Of a DNA stretch of 49,275 nt, positions 40,966-49,275 are shown piece by piece. A program made the translations under genes and the position numbers. The notes under the pieces were generated by a model. It was not told where the DNA came from. It saw only the letters and a program-made list of their open reading frames with translations, and ran no database searches. Position 1 is the first letter of the stretch; each line of letters opens with the position of its first letter. The DNA comes from Candidatus Woesearchaeota archaeon (lineage in GTDB: Archaea > Nanobdellota > Nanobdellia > Woesearchaeales > GW2011-AR4): positions 1-49,275 of the forward strand of contig JAGVYA010000021.1 of the NCBI GenBank assembly GCA_018303505.1, written 5' to 3'.

Positions 40966-42111
40966 TTATCTTCTCATAAATGAGCCTAATTCTTTGAGTT
41001 CCGCTTCGAACTGGGTTTTCTTTTTGTTTACCTCATTAAACTTTTTTTCTAAATCAATCATTTGCTTGCCTACATCCCCGCTTTTGGCAGTTAATTGGAA
41101 TGACTTGGCTTTTTTTATTAACTCTATCAGGCTTTTTTCCAAATCATCACGGTCTTTATTTACCCTGTCAACTAAGTTTACAACAGCTAATTTTTTATCA
41201 AAAAACTCCTTGACTTTTTTTGTTACATCCTTTACACCTGCAACGCTTTTCTGCTTTTGCGCTATTTTTTTCATAATCTTGTCTTGGATTTCAAGCACTT
41301 TCCTTTCCTGCTCCTGGCTTTTCTCTATCAAAGGCTCAATAATGGATTTTTCCTCCTCAACTCGCTGCTTTATATCATCTATAAGCAAGATCAGCTTTTC
41401 TATGTGCAATTCTGAATTTTTTATCGCTGCGTCCTCCTCCAAAACCTTTTTTTCTATCAAGCCTATCATTGCTTTTAGCTCTGTTAGCCTTTTATTCAGG
41501 ATTTTCTCGCTTTCCTCTATGGATTGGGCTTCTGCCTTTTCTCTGCTTAATTCCTCCCTTTCCTTTGTTATGCCCACAGCTATTTCCTGGTATTTTTTTT
41601 GCTCTCTTGAAACCTGCTGTGTTAACTCTCCTATCTTAAGCTTTGCTTCATTTTTTTGCTCTTCCACTTGCTTCTGCAGATCTTCTTTTAATTGCTGGTA
41701 TCTCTCAAGCTCTTTTAAGTCCTCTCTTACAGTATCAAGCTCCATTCCAAGCTCGCTTTTCAATCTGTCAAATTCACTTTTTACTTTTTTTAAGTCCTCT
41801 GCCTGTTTTTCAAGAAAATTTAAGCTTACTTCAGCCTTTCTGACAAAGACATCCCTTTTGCTTGTAAATTCCTTTGCCTTTGCCTCTACTTCTTTCTTAG
41901 TTAATTTTCTTTCAACAAGATAAGGCTTTGTTAATTTGTACTCTACACTTATTATGCCCTCTTCTTCGAGAAAATCAACCCATTCCTGGATTACAGTCAT
42001 GCTTACACCCAGCTCTTTTGCAGCGTCTTGCAATGCAATTCTTCCCCTTTCCTTGACAAGACTGACTAATTTGTCTACTCCTGTCTCTATTACACTGCTT
42101 TCTATTTCCAT
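40966..42111 (-). CDS. winged-helix plus long coiled-coil protein of the pilus locus
   Basis: This 381-residue protein has a winged-helix-like domain at about residues 8-60 (DKLVSLVKERGRIALQDAAK, then VSMTVIQEWVDFLEEEGII) and a continuous coiled coil from about 72 to 378, rich in Glu, Lys and Leu heptads. No signal peptide or membrane span is visible. The gene is 45 bases upstream of the ATPase start. A cytoplasmic scaffold or motor partner, or a regulator of the pilus genes, would fit. I do not recognise a named family. Confidence 0.65.
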   Translation of the reverse strand: MEIESSVIETGVDKLVSLVKERGRIALQDAAKELGVSMTVIQEWVDFLEEEGIISVEYKLTKPYLVERKLTKKEVEAKAKEFTSKRDVFVRKAEVSLNFLEKQAEDLKKVKSEFDRLKSELGMELDTVREDLKELERYQQLKEDLQKQVEEQKNEAKLKIGELTQQVSREQKKYQEIAVGITKEREELSREKAEAQSIEESEKILNKRLTELKAMIGLIEKKVLEEDAAIKNSELHIEKLILLIDDIKQRVEEEKSIIEPLIEKSQEQERKVLEIQDKIMKKIAQKQKSVAGVKDVTKKVKEFFDKKLAVVNLVDRVNKDRDDLEKSLIELIKKAKSFQLTAKSGDVGKQMIDLEKKFNEVNKKKTQFEAELKELGSFMRR

Positions 42112-42155
42112 CTTTACAGAATTTCTTTAATTATATGTTTAAAAATGTTATGATT

Positions 42156-43085
42156 TTATATTGTTATATTCTCCACCTGATAAAATTTCAAATGTCCTTG
42201 GTCAATTTTAAACCATTCTGGCGTATTATTAATCCTAAAATTAGTTGTGGATTTTGTTCCAAAATAAATATAATCAACTACGCTTCTGTCTTTAAGAGTT
42301 AAGCCTTGTTGCTGAAATTCATCCAGATTAACTAAACTTTCAATTCCATAAGTTGAGTTGCCAAGATTGCCTTCAAATCTCATAAGAAAGCTCGGGCTGT
42401 CATTATGAGCAATATACCATGAATTATTTGCATGGATTAGAAGATTATCAACTTTTCCACTAATAACAAATTGAGTAATGTTGGATTTTACAATTGTATT
42501 AGTTACCCTTCCTTTGCTGTTGATGATATAAAGAGGATCTTCAAAACCAATAATACTTATGCTTTGTGTCAAATATCTATCTCTTATCCAATAGCTTGTA
42601 TTTCTTTTATCTCTGATATCCAAACTTAGATTCAAGCCAACAGTAACACTCCAAGGATCTGTGTGGTTTATTTTAACTTCATTCACTGTAAAATTAAATT
42701 TTATATCAACTTTATTAGCTTCAGTAGAAATTTTATTCGCCCAGTCTGTAAAAGTAGAGTCTTTCATTAAGCCAAGAGGCTGCTGCTTTATCGTTCCGTT
42801 TAGAAAAGACTCCTTAAATCTTTCATTTATATTATCGATAAATGTACCATTGTTGGCAATAAACTGGTTAAAGCTTAATAAAGTTCTAAATCCAGCAATA
42901 TAAGCGCCATTATTTATATCTCTTTCAACATCTTTAAGGAAGAAATTTACAGTTTCAATTCTTGTCTGTATAACATCCATCTTGTCGCTCAGCCTATATG
43001 TGCTGTAAGCGCTGTAAGTCACGATTATGACTATTGTCAAGGCAATTGCAGCTGTTGTGTAAAAAATACCTCTTTTTTTTGTCAT
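42156..43085 (-). CDS. membrane-anchored extracellular protein of the pilus locus
   Basis: This 309-residue protein has a single N-terminal membrane span (about 8-28) after MTKKRG, then a helical stretch and a beta-rich outer domain with several N-x-S/T sequons (NINHTD-like, NLS, NTS, NIT, NNS). It resembles the minor-pilin or stalk-type accessory proteins found beside archaeal pilus ATPases, but no class III signal is evident. It lies directly upstream of the coiled-coil gene. Function is unknown. Confidence 0.65.
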   Translation of the reverse strand: MTKKRGIFYTTAAIALTIVIIVTYSAYSTYRLSDKMDVIQTRIETVNFFLKDVERDINNGAYIAGFRTLLSFNQFIANNGTFIDNINERFKESFLNGTIKQQPLGLMKDSTFTDWANKISTEANKVDIKFNFTVNEVKINHTDPWSVTVGLNLSLDIRDKRNTSYWIRDRYLTQSISIIGFEDPLYIINSKGRVTNTIVKSNITQFVISGKVDNLLIHANNSWYIAHNDSPSFLMRFEGNLGNSTYGIESLVNLDEFQQQGLTLKDRSVVDYIYFGTKSTTNFRINNTPEWFKIDQGHLKFYQVENITI

Positions 43086-43240
43086 GATAAAATTTATTCT
43101 TAACTCAAAACATCGTAATACTATATTTTTGTACCATCTGATACATAAATATATCGATTATTTTAATTAGTGTTATTTCATTAATTACCTTTTGACAGAA
43201 ATTTATTAGAAAATATTCACTAAATTTTAGAATTATTTAT
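43086..43240. promoter_or_regulatory. spacer with possible promoter for the pilus operon
   Basis: This is 155 bases of AT-rich DNA. Read on the minus strand, CGATATATTTATG at about 43155 is TATA-like and could start a transcript covering the genes from 43085 to 35977. Nothing else is recognisable. Confidence 0.3.
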
Positions 43241-43558
43241 CTAACTGCTACTAATTTTCAATTTTATTGATTCTGGTTCTAGCTCGAACTCTATTCTTTT
43301 ACCTTTTGTAATTCTGTATATTTGTTCTATTGATTTTGGTATTCTCAATATTTTGCTCTTGCCTAAAACACCCACCTTCGAAGCGACTTTTTTTGCAGTT
43401 TTAAGTTTGTTATACTTTAATATAGGCTGTATATCTGCCTCATCATAGACTATATCCTTACATTTAGGGCACTGCCAAGCATTTACTTTAAAGCCTTGGA
43501 AATTATCCATTATCCTATTCATATCCATATTGCATTTCCAACACTTCAAGCTTTTCAT
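43241..43558 (-). CDS. zinc-ribbon plus AbrB-like antitoxin candidate
   Basis: About 105 residues from the ATG at 43558, which follows AAGGTGA. An N-terminal ribbon has CWKCNMD and CPKCKDIVYDE (two CxxC pairs, YgiT/MqsA-type). The C-terminal part, GVLGKSKILRIPKSIEQIYRITKGKRIEF, resembles a SpoVT/AbrB DNA-binding domain. The preceding gene, whose stop is only 5 bases away, is a small protein with toxin-like features, so this pair is probably a toxin-antitoxin module with the toxin first. Confidence 0.65.
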   Translation of the reverse strand: MKSLKCWKCNMDMNRIMDNFQGFKVNAWQCPKCKDIVYDEADIQPILKYNKLKTAKKVASKVGVLGKSKILRIPKSIEQIYRITKGKRIEFELEPESIKLKISSS

Positions 43559-43563
43559 ACTGC

Positions 43564-43827
43564 TCACCTTTTCTTATAACTAAATACCCCAAAATGAATC
43601 ACAAGCCAGTAATTACCACAGTCTACAATTACTGCTTTATGAATTTTGTTACCTTTCTTTACACAATTCTCTATAATATTTGGTTTTCTTTTTGAACTTC
43701 CACATGGGTAACCTTCTTCTAATATTTCCAAAACATCATAAAGATCTTTTTTAAATTGCCAAAGTTCGTTAGAGGCTGCTTTGGTAGCTTTTATTTCCTT
43801 ATTTTGATATTTTGGAAATATATTCAT
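43564..43827 (-). CDS. small toxin candidate, DUF4258-like
   Basis: The start at the ATG at 43827 gives 87 residues; the frame is open to 43911 but that part overlaps the vWA gene. It has a helical N-terminus (ATKAASNELWQFKKDLYDVL) followed by EILEEGYPCGSSKRKP, then a beta pair KAVIVDCGNYWLVIHFGVF. This helix-then-strand layout and size resemble small RNase toxins such as DUF4258/RelE-like proteins. The assignment is tentative and rests on size, layout and the adjoining zinc-ribbon/AbrB gene. Confidence 0.5.
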   Translation of the reverse strand: MNIFPKYQNKEIKATKAASNELWQFKKDLYDVLEILEEGYPCGSSKRKPNIIENCVKKGNKIHKAVIVDCGNYWLVIHFGVFSYKKR

Positions 43828-43871
43828 GAATATCTCTAATATTAAAAAAGAGATATTATATTTAAACCTTT

Positions 43872-46800
43872 CTACTCCCACACCCTTATCTCTATTATAG
43901 CAGGCCCCCACAAGGAAGGAACTTTTGAGATTGTTAGTGTGTTCACATTAAGATTGCTCTCGTCGATATTGACATTAAGTTTGCCGTTCTTGTCTATATC
44001 CAAATTGCTGAAAAGCTGGAAAACTGCATTGTCCAGCGCATCATTTGCATCATAAGTTTTGGATGCGCTTGTATAACTGCATGTATCTGCTCCGCTATAA
44101 GTTGAAGGAACTTTTATTGTAGAAAATGTTCCATCCTCAAAGCTTACTGTCCAAGAACAGCCATCTGATTTAGCAACAACACTGCTGTAATCAGCAAATC
44201 CGCTTAGCAATAAAGTATATATTGCTCTGTCATCGCTTGAGCCATTTGTTGGTGCTGTTGAGTTAACGCCTGTGCTTATTGTAATGCTGTTGCTTCCTTC
44301 ATTTATATTGCCTACTGGAATATTTACTGCAAATGGATCGCCTAAAATCTGATAGTCACTTCCGTAGTCGCTTAATCTATAGACTGTATTTCCATTAACA
44401 ACTAACTTGTCTGTCCACTTGCTTCCAGAATAAGATGTTACTTTTGCATCTGAAACTGATGTATTTGCATAAATTGTCAAAGTTCCAGTTGAAATATTGT
44501 TACCAAACCTGTCAGTTTCAAAGCTAAGCGGTACTTTATTGAATTGAATATCTGGTGCTGAGTAGTTAAATTCTATATAAGAATCAGGATAAAGCCTTGT
44601 TTTTTGTATGTTTCCGCTGGTTATATTTATGTACTGAGCTTCAAAAGTAATATTCACAACCGATTGTGCTATTTGCGTGTATATACTCAGCAGTTCATCC
44701 TCATTGTTGCTAGTGTAGAAGTGTGAGCAATCATCACAGCATGCAGTTTGGTTTAATGTGTTGATGGCAGTTGCGCCTACATTACCAAATGCAATTGCAT
44801 AGATCTTAATTCCATACAAATCATTAGCTTCGCAAGCCTTTGCAATTGTCTCTGCTCTTGCTCCTGCAGAATCACATCCTGAACAATCTCCTATTTTTGT
44901 ATTTGCCTCGCCATCACTCATCACAACCATTGATTTAGACTTGGCATAACTATAGCCGTCATCGCTCCAAACAACGCTTAAATTTACATTTCTGAAGCGC
45001 CATTCATCATTGTCTCCACTGGTTCTTTTACAGCCAGAAGTTGTTCCTGAAGTAAAATTTATTTCGTTCATTCCATTTTTCATCCACGCTGTTGGCACAT
45101 CAATTAGCACTTTTTGCCAAACATTTGTATTGTTCCATTCCTGATAATCAACTCTGCCAATGTAATTGCCGTTTACGTAAACACAATCAAAATAATTTGG
45201 GCTGACATCAATTGCTTCAAACTCTAGGCTTACAGCTTTCGTTTTAGATTTGTCTACATTAATGTTCAGATTAACTGTGGCAATTTGCTGGAACGGCGAA
45301 TCACCAATTTGCACTTCGCTAGAGGCTGTGTTAAACTCAATGCCAGGCGCAGAGCTTTGAGTTTGCCATACACTTATTTTTACATCCTTAAAGTCCCAAT
45401 TATCATTAGTCCCCGATGTCGCAAAGCAACCGTTAGTAGTTCCTGCTGTTATCGTTACATTTGCAACATTACCAACAAACCATTTTGGCTTTAAAGGGTA
45501 AGAACATGTATGCCATCCAGGATCGCCTAATGGTTCGCACATTCTGCCTAGATAGATTCCATTAAAATATATGCATTGTTGGTAATTATTTTCAGTCTCT
45601 ACCGATTTTCCTAGCACCGTCAAACGTGATTTGATCAATTTATTTGGGTTAATAGTAACGTTAAATTTTTCAGTCACTGAATAAAGAGAAGTTGCATCGC
45701 CTATGCTGAATCTGGTCTCATTAATTGCTGAAGTCTCATTGAAGCCATGCAATTTTTCTTCCTCAGTCAAAAGCTCTGTCGCGCTTGCAATGCCGCAAGA
45801 AATACAAGTGTAGTCGCAAAATTCATTTGAGTAATTGCTGACACGATACTTAAGTGATGCGTTGTCAATGCTGAAGTCATGAAAATCACATACTGGATCA
45901 GTTTCTGAGCCATAACCAACTAAGGCTACTTGGTTGCCTTGCGTTGCCAGAATTGTGTCAATGAATTTTTTATTCGATTTAATGGCTACATTGTCTCTTC
46001 TATCATGGCAGCCTCCAGTTGGGTTTGAATCGCAAATTCCTGCTGTGCAATTGACATTTACATCGCAAGCATTCATGCTGCCTGTTCTGTCTGTAATCAA
46101 AGCTGCATCAGAATTTGAGCCTCCTAAAATATAGCTTACATTCCTCAATCCCATTCTAATTGGAATGGTTTTTTTGCCGAGAAGATTGTAGTTTAGCATG
46201 CCTGAAATATTTGAATTATTTAACAGAATTGTTTGCTCGCCTAAAGAGGAATTTGATTCAAAAACAGTTGTATTGCCTATTGTCAGGTAAATTTGATATT
46301 GGCTTAGGAAATGAAGCGATATATTCATATTGCTTGGCTCATTAGGGGCGTAAATCGATGAATACAAATTAATAACACCCTCAATGCCAGGGAACAAATA
46401 TTTTTCATACCCATGAGTTTGTGTGTCATTGTAAGAAGAAGTTGTGTAAGTTGCTCTTAAAAACCCTCCGGCAATATAGTTATTTTCTGATGCAAAGTTT
46501 ATTGTTATATTATTTTCTCCTGGCTTAAAATTAACCAAATAAGCATTGCTAATATTCCATTTGTCAGCAAGCATATTGCCTCCTCCAGAAGAGCCCTTGA
46601 CATAACTTCCTGAAAAAAAGCCGTTGATGTAAAGATCAAAATTACCGCCTGAATCCACTTCAAGATAAGAGCTGTTGAAAGAAATTACATCATTAGGCAG
46701 CACTAATTTTTTTGTTAAATTGCCATCTCCTTCATAACCCCCAAAATAAACATAGGCATTTGTCTTCTTGCTTTTAATTCCATTCAGCAGAACTCTTGCT

Positions 46801-47264
46801 GTGAATCCCTCTGTCGGCTTTGCCTTTGCAATGCCGCTTATGATTTTTCTTGAGCTGACAAGCGCTCTTTTAACAGGGATATTCCTTGAATAAATCTCTT
46901 CACCATTGATTAATACGCTAACTCCATAACTGCTTGGTATAATGTCATCAGTAAGATTTTTTGTAAGATTATATGACAAATTCAATTTCTCTTCAGTGTT
47001 TTCAGCCCAGAAATCTCCAATCTGCTCAATAATGGTATTATCTGTATTTGTTATTTCCCCATTTGCAATCAACGTCTTCACATAATCATTTTTCACATCA
47101 CCAACAGTCAAAGTGGAAAAAACCCTCACTAAATCCTGAGAAGCATAGTTAACATTGACTTGCTGCTGCTCCTGAGAATAAAAATTAGAAACAAGCAGAA
47201 CTGCAATTATTATAATGCCTGATGCCAGCAAGCTGTCGATTGTAAAAAAAATTGCCTTTTTCAT
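43872..47264 (-). CDS. pilus-locus vWA-domain surface protein
   Basis: This 1,130-residue protein has an N-terminal span (about 8-28) preceded by MKKAIFFTIDS, then beta-rich domains. A von Willebrand A domain starts at ALITDRTGSM (about residue 390; MIDAS metal site, DxTGS form) and resumes at MVVMSDGEANTK (about 778), followed by GIKIYAIAFG. Between these parts lie two related jelly-roll-like repeats with CIYFNGIYLGR and CVYVNGNYIGR. Many sequons and cysteines are present. It resembles tip or adhesin proteins of archaeal pilus loci. The stop lies 44 bases upstream of the small toxin-like ATG. Confidence 0.8.
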   Translation of the reverse strand: MKKAIFFTIDSLLASGIIIIAVLLVSNFYSQEQQQVNVNYASQDLVRVFSTLTVGDVKNDYVKTLIANGEITNTDNTIIEQIGDFWAENTEEKLNLSYNLTKNLTDDIIPSSYGVSVLINGEEIYSRNIPVKRALVSSRKIISGIAKAKPTEGFTARVLLNGIKSKKTNAYVYFGGYEGDGNLTKKLVLPNDVISFNSSYLEVDSGGNFDLYINGFFSGSYVKGSSGGGNMLADKWNISNAYLVNFKPGENNITINFASENNYIAGGFLRATYTTSSYNDTQTHGYEKYLFPGIEGVINLYSSIYAPNEPSNMNISLHFLSQYQIYLTIGNTTVFESNSSLGEQTILLNNSNISGMLNYNLLGKKTIPIRMGLRNVSYILGGSNSDAALITDRTGSMNACDVNVNCTAGICDSNPTGGCHDRRDNVAIKSNKKFIDTILATQGNQVALVGYGSETDPVCDFHDFSIDNASLKYRVSNYSNEFCDYTCISCGIASATELLTEEEKLHGFNETSAINETRFSIGDATSLYSVTEKFNVTINPNKLIKSRLTVLGKSVETENNYQQCIYFNGIYLGRMCEPLGDPGWHTCSYPLKPKWFVGNVANVTITAGTTNGCFATSGTNDNWDFKDVKISVWQTQSSAPGIEFNTASSEVQIGDSPFQQIATVNLNINVDKSKTKAVSLEFEAIDVSPNYFDCVYVNGNYIGRVDYQEWNNTNVWQKVLIDVPTAWMKNGMNEINFTSGTTSGCKRTSGDNDEWRFRNVNLSVVWSDDGYSYAKSKSMVVMSDGEANTKIGDCSGCDSAGARAETIAKACEANDLYGIKIYAIAFGNVGATAINTLNQTACCDDCSHFYTSNNEDELLSIYTQIAQSVVNITFEAQYINITSGNIQKTRLYPDSYIEFNYSAPDIQFNKVPLSFETDRFGNNISTGTLTIYANTSVSDAKVTSYSGSKWTDKLVVNGNTVYRLSDYGSDYQILGDPFAVNIPVGNINEGSNSITISTGVNSTAPTNGSSDDRAIYTLLLSGFADYSSVVAKSDGCSWTVSFEDGTFSTIKVPSTYSGADTCSYTSASKTYDANDALDNAVFQLFSNLDIDKNGKLNVNIDESNLNVNTLTISKVPSLWGPAIIEIRVWE

Positions 47265-47417
47265 TATTTTGGTTTTAGTTATGTTTATTTTATTGTAATC
47301 GTGATTGATTTTGTTATTTTTTGTTATCTCCCTTAACGCAATATTTTTCTTTTACCATAAATTTTTTCAACAAACATCACAAACGGTTCACTTTCTTCAT
47401 GTTTGCTTCTAAATGTT

Positions 47418-47466
47418 GGAAATCGGAGATTTCCGAGCATGATCGGAAATGCGAAGCATTTACCGA
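47418..47466. repeat. pair of triloop hairpins upstream of the vWA gene
   Basis: GGAAATC-GGA-GATTTCC (47418-47434) is followed by TCGGAAATGC-GAA-GCATTT(A)CCGA (47443-47466). Both have three-base loops and the GGAAATNC/GCATTTCC composition seen in the dispersed element. Confidence 0.6.
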
Positions 47467-47596
47467 CAAGTCATTGCTGATTTTTGAATTTTTTATTTAT
47501 TGAAATTTTTGATGTATAATCCTCATTATTGTTTCAAATTGCGGATATTTTTGAATATTTATTTTATTTATTGTGTTTTTGTTGTTGATTCTATTT

Positions 47597-47687
47597 CCCG
47601 AGAAATTTTATTAAAATTTCTGGGCACAGGAAATCGGTGAGATGCGAGTGAGCTCATTGCGAACTCGCTCACAACTGTCCGATTTCC
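47597..47687. repeat. hairpin plus GCGAGTGAGC palindromic element
   Basis: CCCG-AGAAATTTT-ATT-AAAATTTCT-GGG (47597-47624) is a strong triloop hairpin. Next, GGAAATCGG (47629-47637) pairs CCGATTTCC (47679-47687) and encloses GATGCGAGTGAGC and GAACTCGCTCACAACTG. This enclosed unit matches the complement of the block inside the gene at 24683-26230. Confidence 0.7.
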
Positions 47688-47717
47688 TCGTGTATTGAAT
47701 TATTATTATTTTTTATT

Positions 47718-48010
47718 TTTAAACATCAAAATTCCACTTATGTTTCATAAGTGGTTCAAGTATAGCTAAACATAACATGGAATTTGGATGTCAGGAAAAT
47801 GCAATGCATTTTCAGGATCTCGAAAATCTATGATTTTCGCGATGCTCGAAAACCACCACAAATAAGTGGAATTTTGTAGCCATGAAAATTCAAGGAATTT
47901 TCAGGGTTTCGAAAATCGTGGATTTTCGCAATGTCCAAAACCACTGAATGTGTTAGTAACCATAAGTAACCATAATCATGCCACCAATCTATGATTGGTG
48001 GTTTTTGACA
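47718..48010. repeat. dispersed multi-hairpin element, copy 2
   Basis: This copy is nearly identical to 14464-14744 and in the same orientation. It begins 11 bases after the stop of the gene at 48021 (read on the minus strand), just as copy 1 lies beside the gmhA stop. The same six hairpins are present. The first loop is TTT rather than TAT, and the last hairpin is a perfect CCACCAATC-TAT-GATTGGTGG followed by T5. A GTAACCATAA duplication accounts for most of the 12-base length difference. Confidence 0.85.
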
Positions 48011-48020
48011 ACTTAATTTA

Positions 48021-49220
48021 TTATTGCCATAAATAAATTATCATTCTGACAATTTTTGAATTGTAAGTCAAGTAGCGCTCAGTCTTCACAAGCTTATTTT
48101 TGCTTATGCCTGTAACATTAATAGGATTGCATGTGCCTTCTATAAAACTTAATGAAAGATCTTCTACTACTTTTATGAAATCTCCATTGAAAATTGGAAC
48201 ATCAAAGTCGCTAAAGAAATAGACAGTGCCATTGCCGTATTGCCACTTAGCAATTGCATAATCTTCAGGAGTTTTATTAAAAGAGGCGATAATTTTGAAG
48301 TTAACCGCTGGAAACGGGTTGTAGTCATCATCGTTAGGGTCAGTTTCAATAGGAAGTACTGTATTATTAGTTACAAAGTAATATTGTATAAATGTGATAG
48401 CATCTCCAACGTTTAACGCTAAGTATTGGTCGCTGTTATTAACTATTGCTGCTCTTTCTGGCTCTGATTGCCCTGTTTTTTTCCAGAATCGAATTCCATT
48501 TAAATCTGGTCCCGAGCCTGATGTTGTTAGTTCTCCGCTTATGATTATGTACCCTCCTCTAGCGGTATAGTTGTTAAGCTCTCTATAATATTTATTGTAA
48601 TCTCCGCCACTTAATAATGGATGTTCGATCACTACTAAACTGTACTTGCTCAAGTTGCTCATTAAGCCATCTAAGCCATATATGTCATTATTCTGGTCAT
48701 CAAAATAAATATCCGCTTTAAATACATTATTCATAAAATCTTTCAAGAATGAATCTGCTGGATCTTGGTAATAATAAGCGCTTTTGATATTGTAGCTGAC
48801 ATTTACAGAAGGGTATCCTATGGCGCATACGCCGTTAATGTTGATAATCTCTCCTTTCTCATTTACAAAAAATACAACATAATCATACACAGTTCCAAAT
48901 TTTTTTTTTGTGATGGTATAGTTAAGCTGCTTGAAGGATTTTACTTTTGTCGCATTTACTTTTTGCTCATCAGCAATTCCTATTCTTATTACTGTTGTAT
49001 TGTCCCAGTTTGCGGGATAGCCGCTTAAAGTCAATGAAGAGGACATTGCCTTTGCATCTGTAAGCAAAGTATTAAGTTCTCCCTTTTCCTGCTTCTGGAA
49101 ATTGGTTGTATAGCTGAAATAAACAACAAGGGTAAAGGTGAAGAGCAGCAATGCTATTGCAAAGTCCATGTACCAAGCCTGACCTGAACGCGAGCTTGAG
49201 ATGAATGCGAGCGTGCGCAT
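48021..49220 (-). CDS. pilus-locus membrane-anchored protein with amidotransferase-like domain
   Basis: About 399 residues from the ATG at 49220; a TTG at 49250 gives ten more residues made of palindromic repeat, and the start may lie beyond the window. After RSGQAWYMDFAIALLLFTFT the hydrophobic helix is pilin-like. The outer part includes YSLVVIEHPLLSGGDYN and ARGGYIIISGELT, the layout of an amidotransferase/ThuA-like Rossmann domain, followed by a beta region with FFSDFDVPIFN. It is the first complete gene of the pilus cluster in this window and is followed by repeat copy 2. Confidence 0.65.
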   Translation of the reverse strand: MRTLAFISSSRSGQAWYMDFAIALLLFTFTLVVYFSYTTNFQKQEKGELNTLLTDAKAMSSSLTLSGYPANWDNTTVIRIGIADEQKVNATKVKSFKQLNYTITKKKFGTVYDYVVFFVNEKGEIININGVCAIGYPSVNVSYNIKSAYYYQDPADSFLKDFMNNVFKADIYFDDQNNDIYGLDGLMSNLSKYSLVVIEHPLLSGGDYNKYYRELNNYTARGGYIIISGELTTSGSGPDLNGIRFWKKTGQSEPERAAIVNNSDQYLALNVGDAITFIQYYFVTNNTVLPIETDPNDDDYNPFPAVNFKIIASFNKTPEDYAIAKWQYGNGTVYFFSDFDVPIFNGDFIKVVEDLSLSFIEGTCNPINVTGISKNKLVKTERYLTYNSKIVRMIIYLWQ

Positions 49221-49244
49221 TCTCGCACGCAACTCGAAGCGTTC
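49188..49244. repeat. palindromic repeat over the start of the last gene
   Basis: GCGTGCG-CATTCT-CGCACGC (49211-49230) is a perfect 7-bp hairpin. GAACGC (49188) and GCGTTC (49239) form an outer stem. The AATGCGAG within it also occurs in the other palindromic repeats. The block supplies the codons for the first residues of the protein at 48021-49220. Confidence 0.6.
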
Positions 49245-49275
49245 TCGCAAGCATCTTGCTTTAGTTGATATAGAT

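Noticed and set aside
40994-41923. 309-codon open frame on the plus strand opposite the coiled-coil gene
   Set aside because: It is a Ser/Phe-rich mirror of the Glu/Lys-rich coiled coil, with no domain and no promoter; a shadow frame.

Overview
The window (49,275 bp, AT-rich) looks like a chromosome segment from an archaeon, most plausibly a DPANN lineage of the Woesearchaeota/Pacearchaeota type. The archaeal evidence is an AglB/STT3 oligosaccharyltransferase, a geranylgeranyl-reductase-family flavoprotein, class III (type IV pilin) signal peptides, a FlaI-type secretion ATPase with two T2SF membrane subunits, a PGF-pre-PGF surface protein, archaeal TATA boxes close to start codons, and a tRNA-Trp interrupted by introns. 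The phylum assignment is inference from gene content; no rRNA or ribosomal protein gene is present to test it.

Layout. (1) 37-1978, plus strand: a GT-C-like membrane protein and a small membrane protein. (2) 1929-15335, minus strand: one long glycan operon read from gmhA downwards. It holds gmhA, a deoxyhypusine-synthase-like gene, a heptose-7-phosphate kinase lacking its N-terminus, gmhB carrying a homing-endonuclease insertion, a heptose-1-phosphate adenylyltransferase, two GT2 glycosyltransferases, a UDP-GlcNAc 2-epimerase, a truncated and a full-length YfhO-like protein, a methyltransferase, a GT-C-like protein and a small membrane protein. (3) 15464-16213, plus strand: a ribbon-helix-helix DNA-binding domain fused to a degenerate sugar nucleotidyltransferase. 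It is divergent from gmhA across a promoter region rich in TACTTT/AAAGTA half-sites, and is probably the operon's sugar-sensing regulator. (4) 16210-22810, minus strand: geranylgeranyl reductase, AglB, a dolichol-phosphate-type GT2, DUF2304 and a GT9 heptosyltransferase. (5) 22956-26230, plus strand: two secreted membrane-anchored proteins. (6) 26238-30249: tRNA-Trp, a membrane spermidine-synthase-like protein, VapBC, a large cloverleaf palindrome, a small membrane protein and DUF192. (7) 30521-35698, plus strand: a giant N-glycosylatable surface protein. (8) 35977-49220, minus strand: a type IV pilus-like locus with pilins, two T2SF subunits, ATPase, HTH-coiled-coil protein, vWA protein and accessory proteins, with a toxin-antitoxin-like pair inside it.

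The parts fit together as a surface-glycoprotein system. Regions 2 and 4 would make a heptose-containing lipid-linked glycan, AglB would transfer it to asparagines, and regions 5, 7 and 8 supply secreted proteins rich in N-x-S/T sequons. The most unusual features are the regulator fusion, the homing-endonuclease element that splits the start of gmhB, and a family of intergenic elements made of short-loop hairpins. One of these is present as two near-identical copies of about 285 bp lying 33 kb apart.
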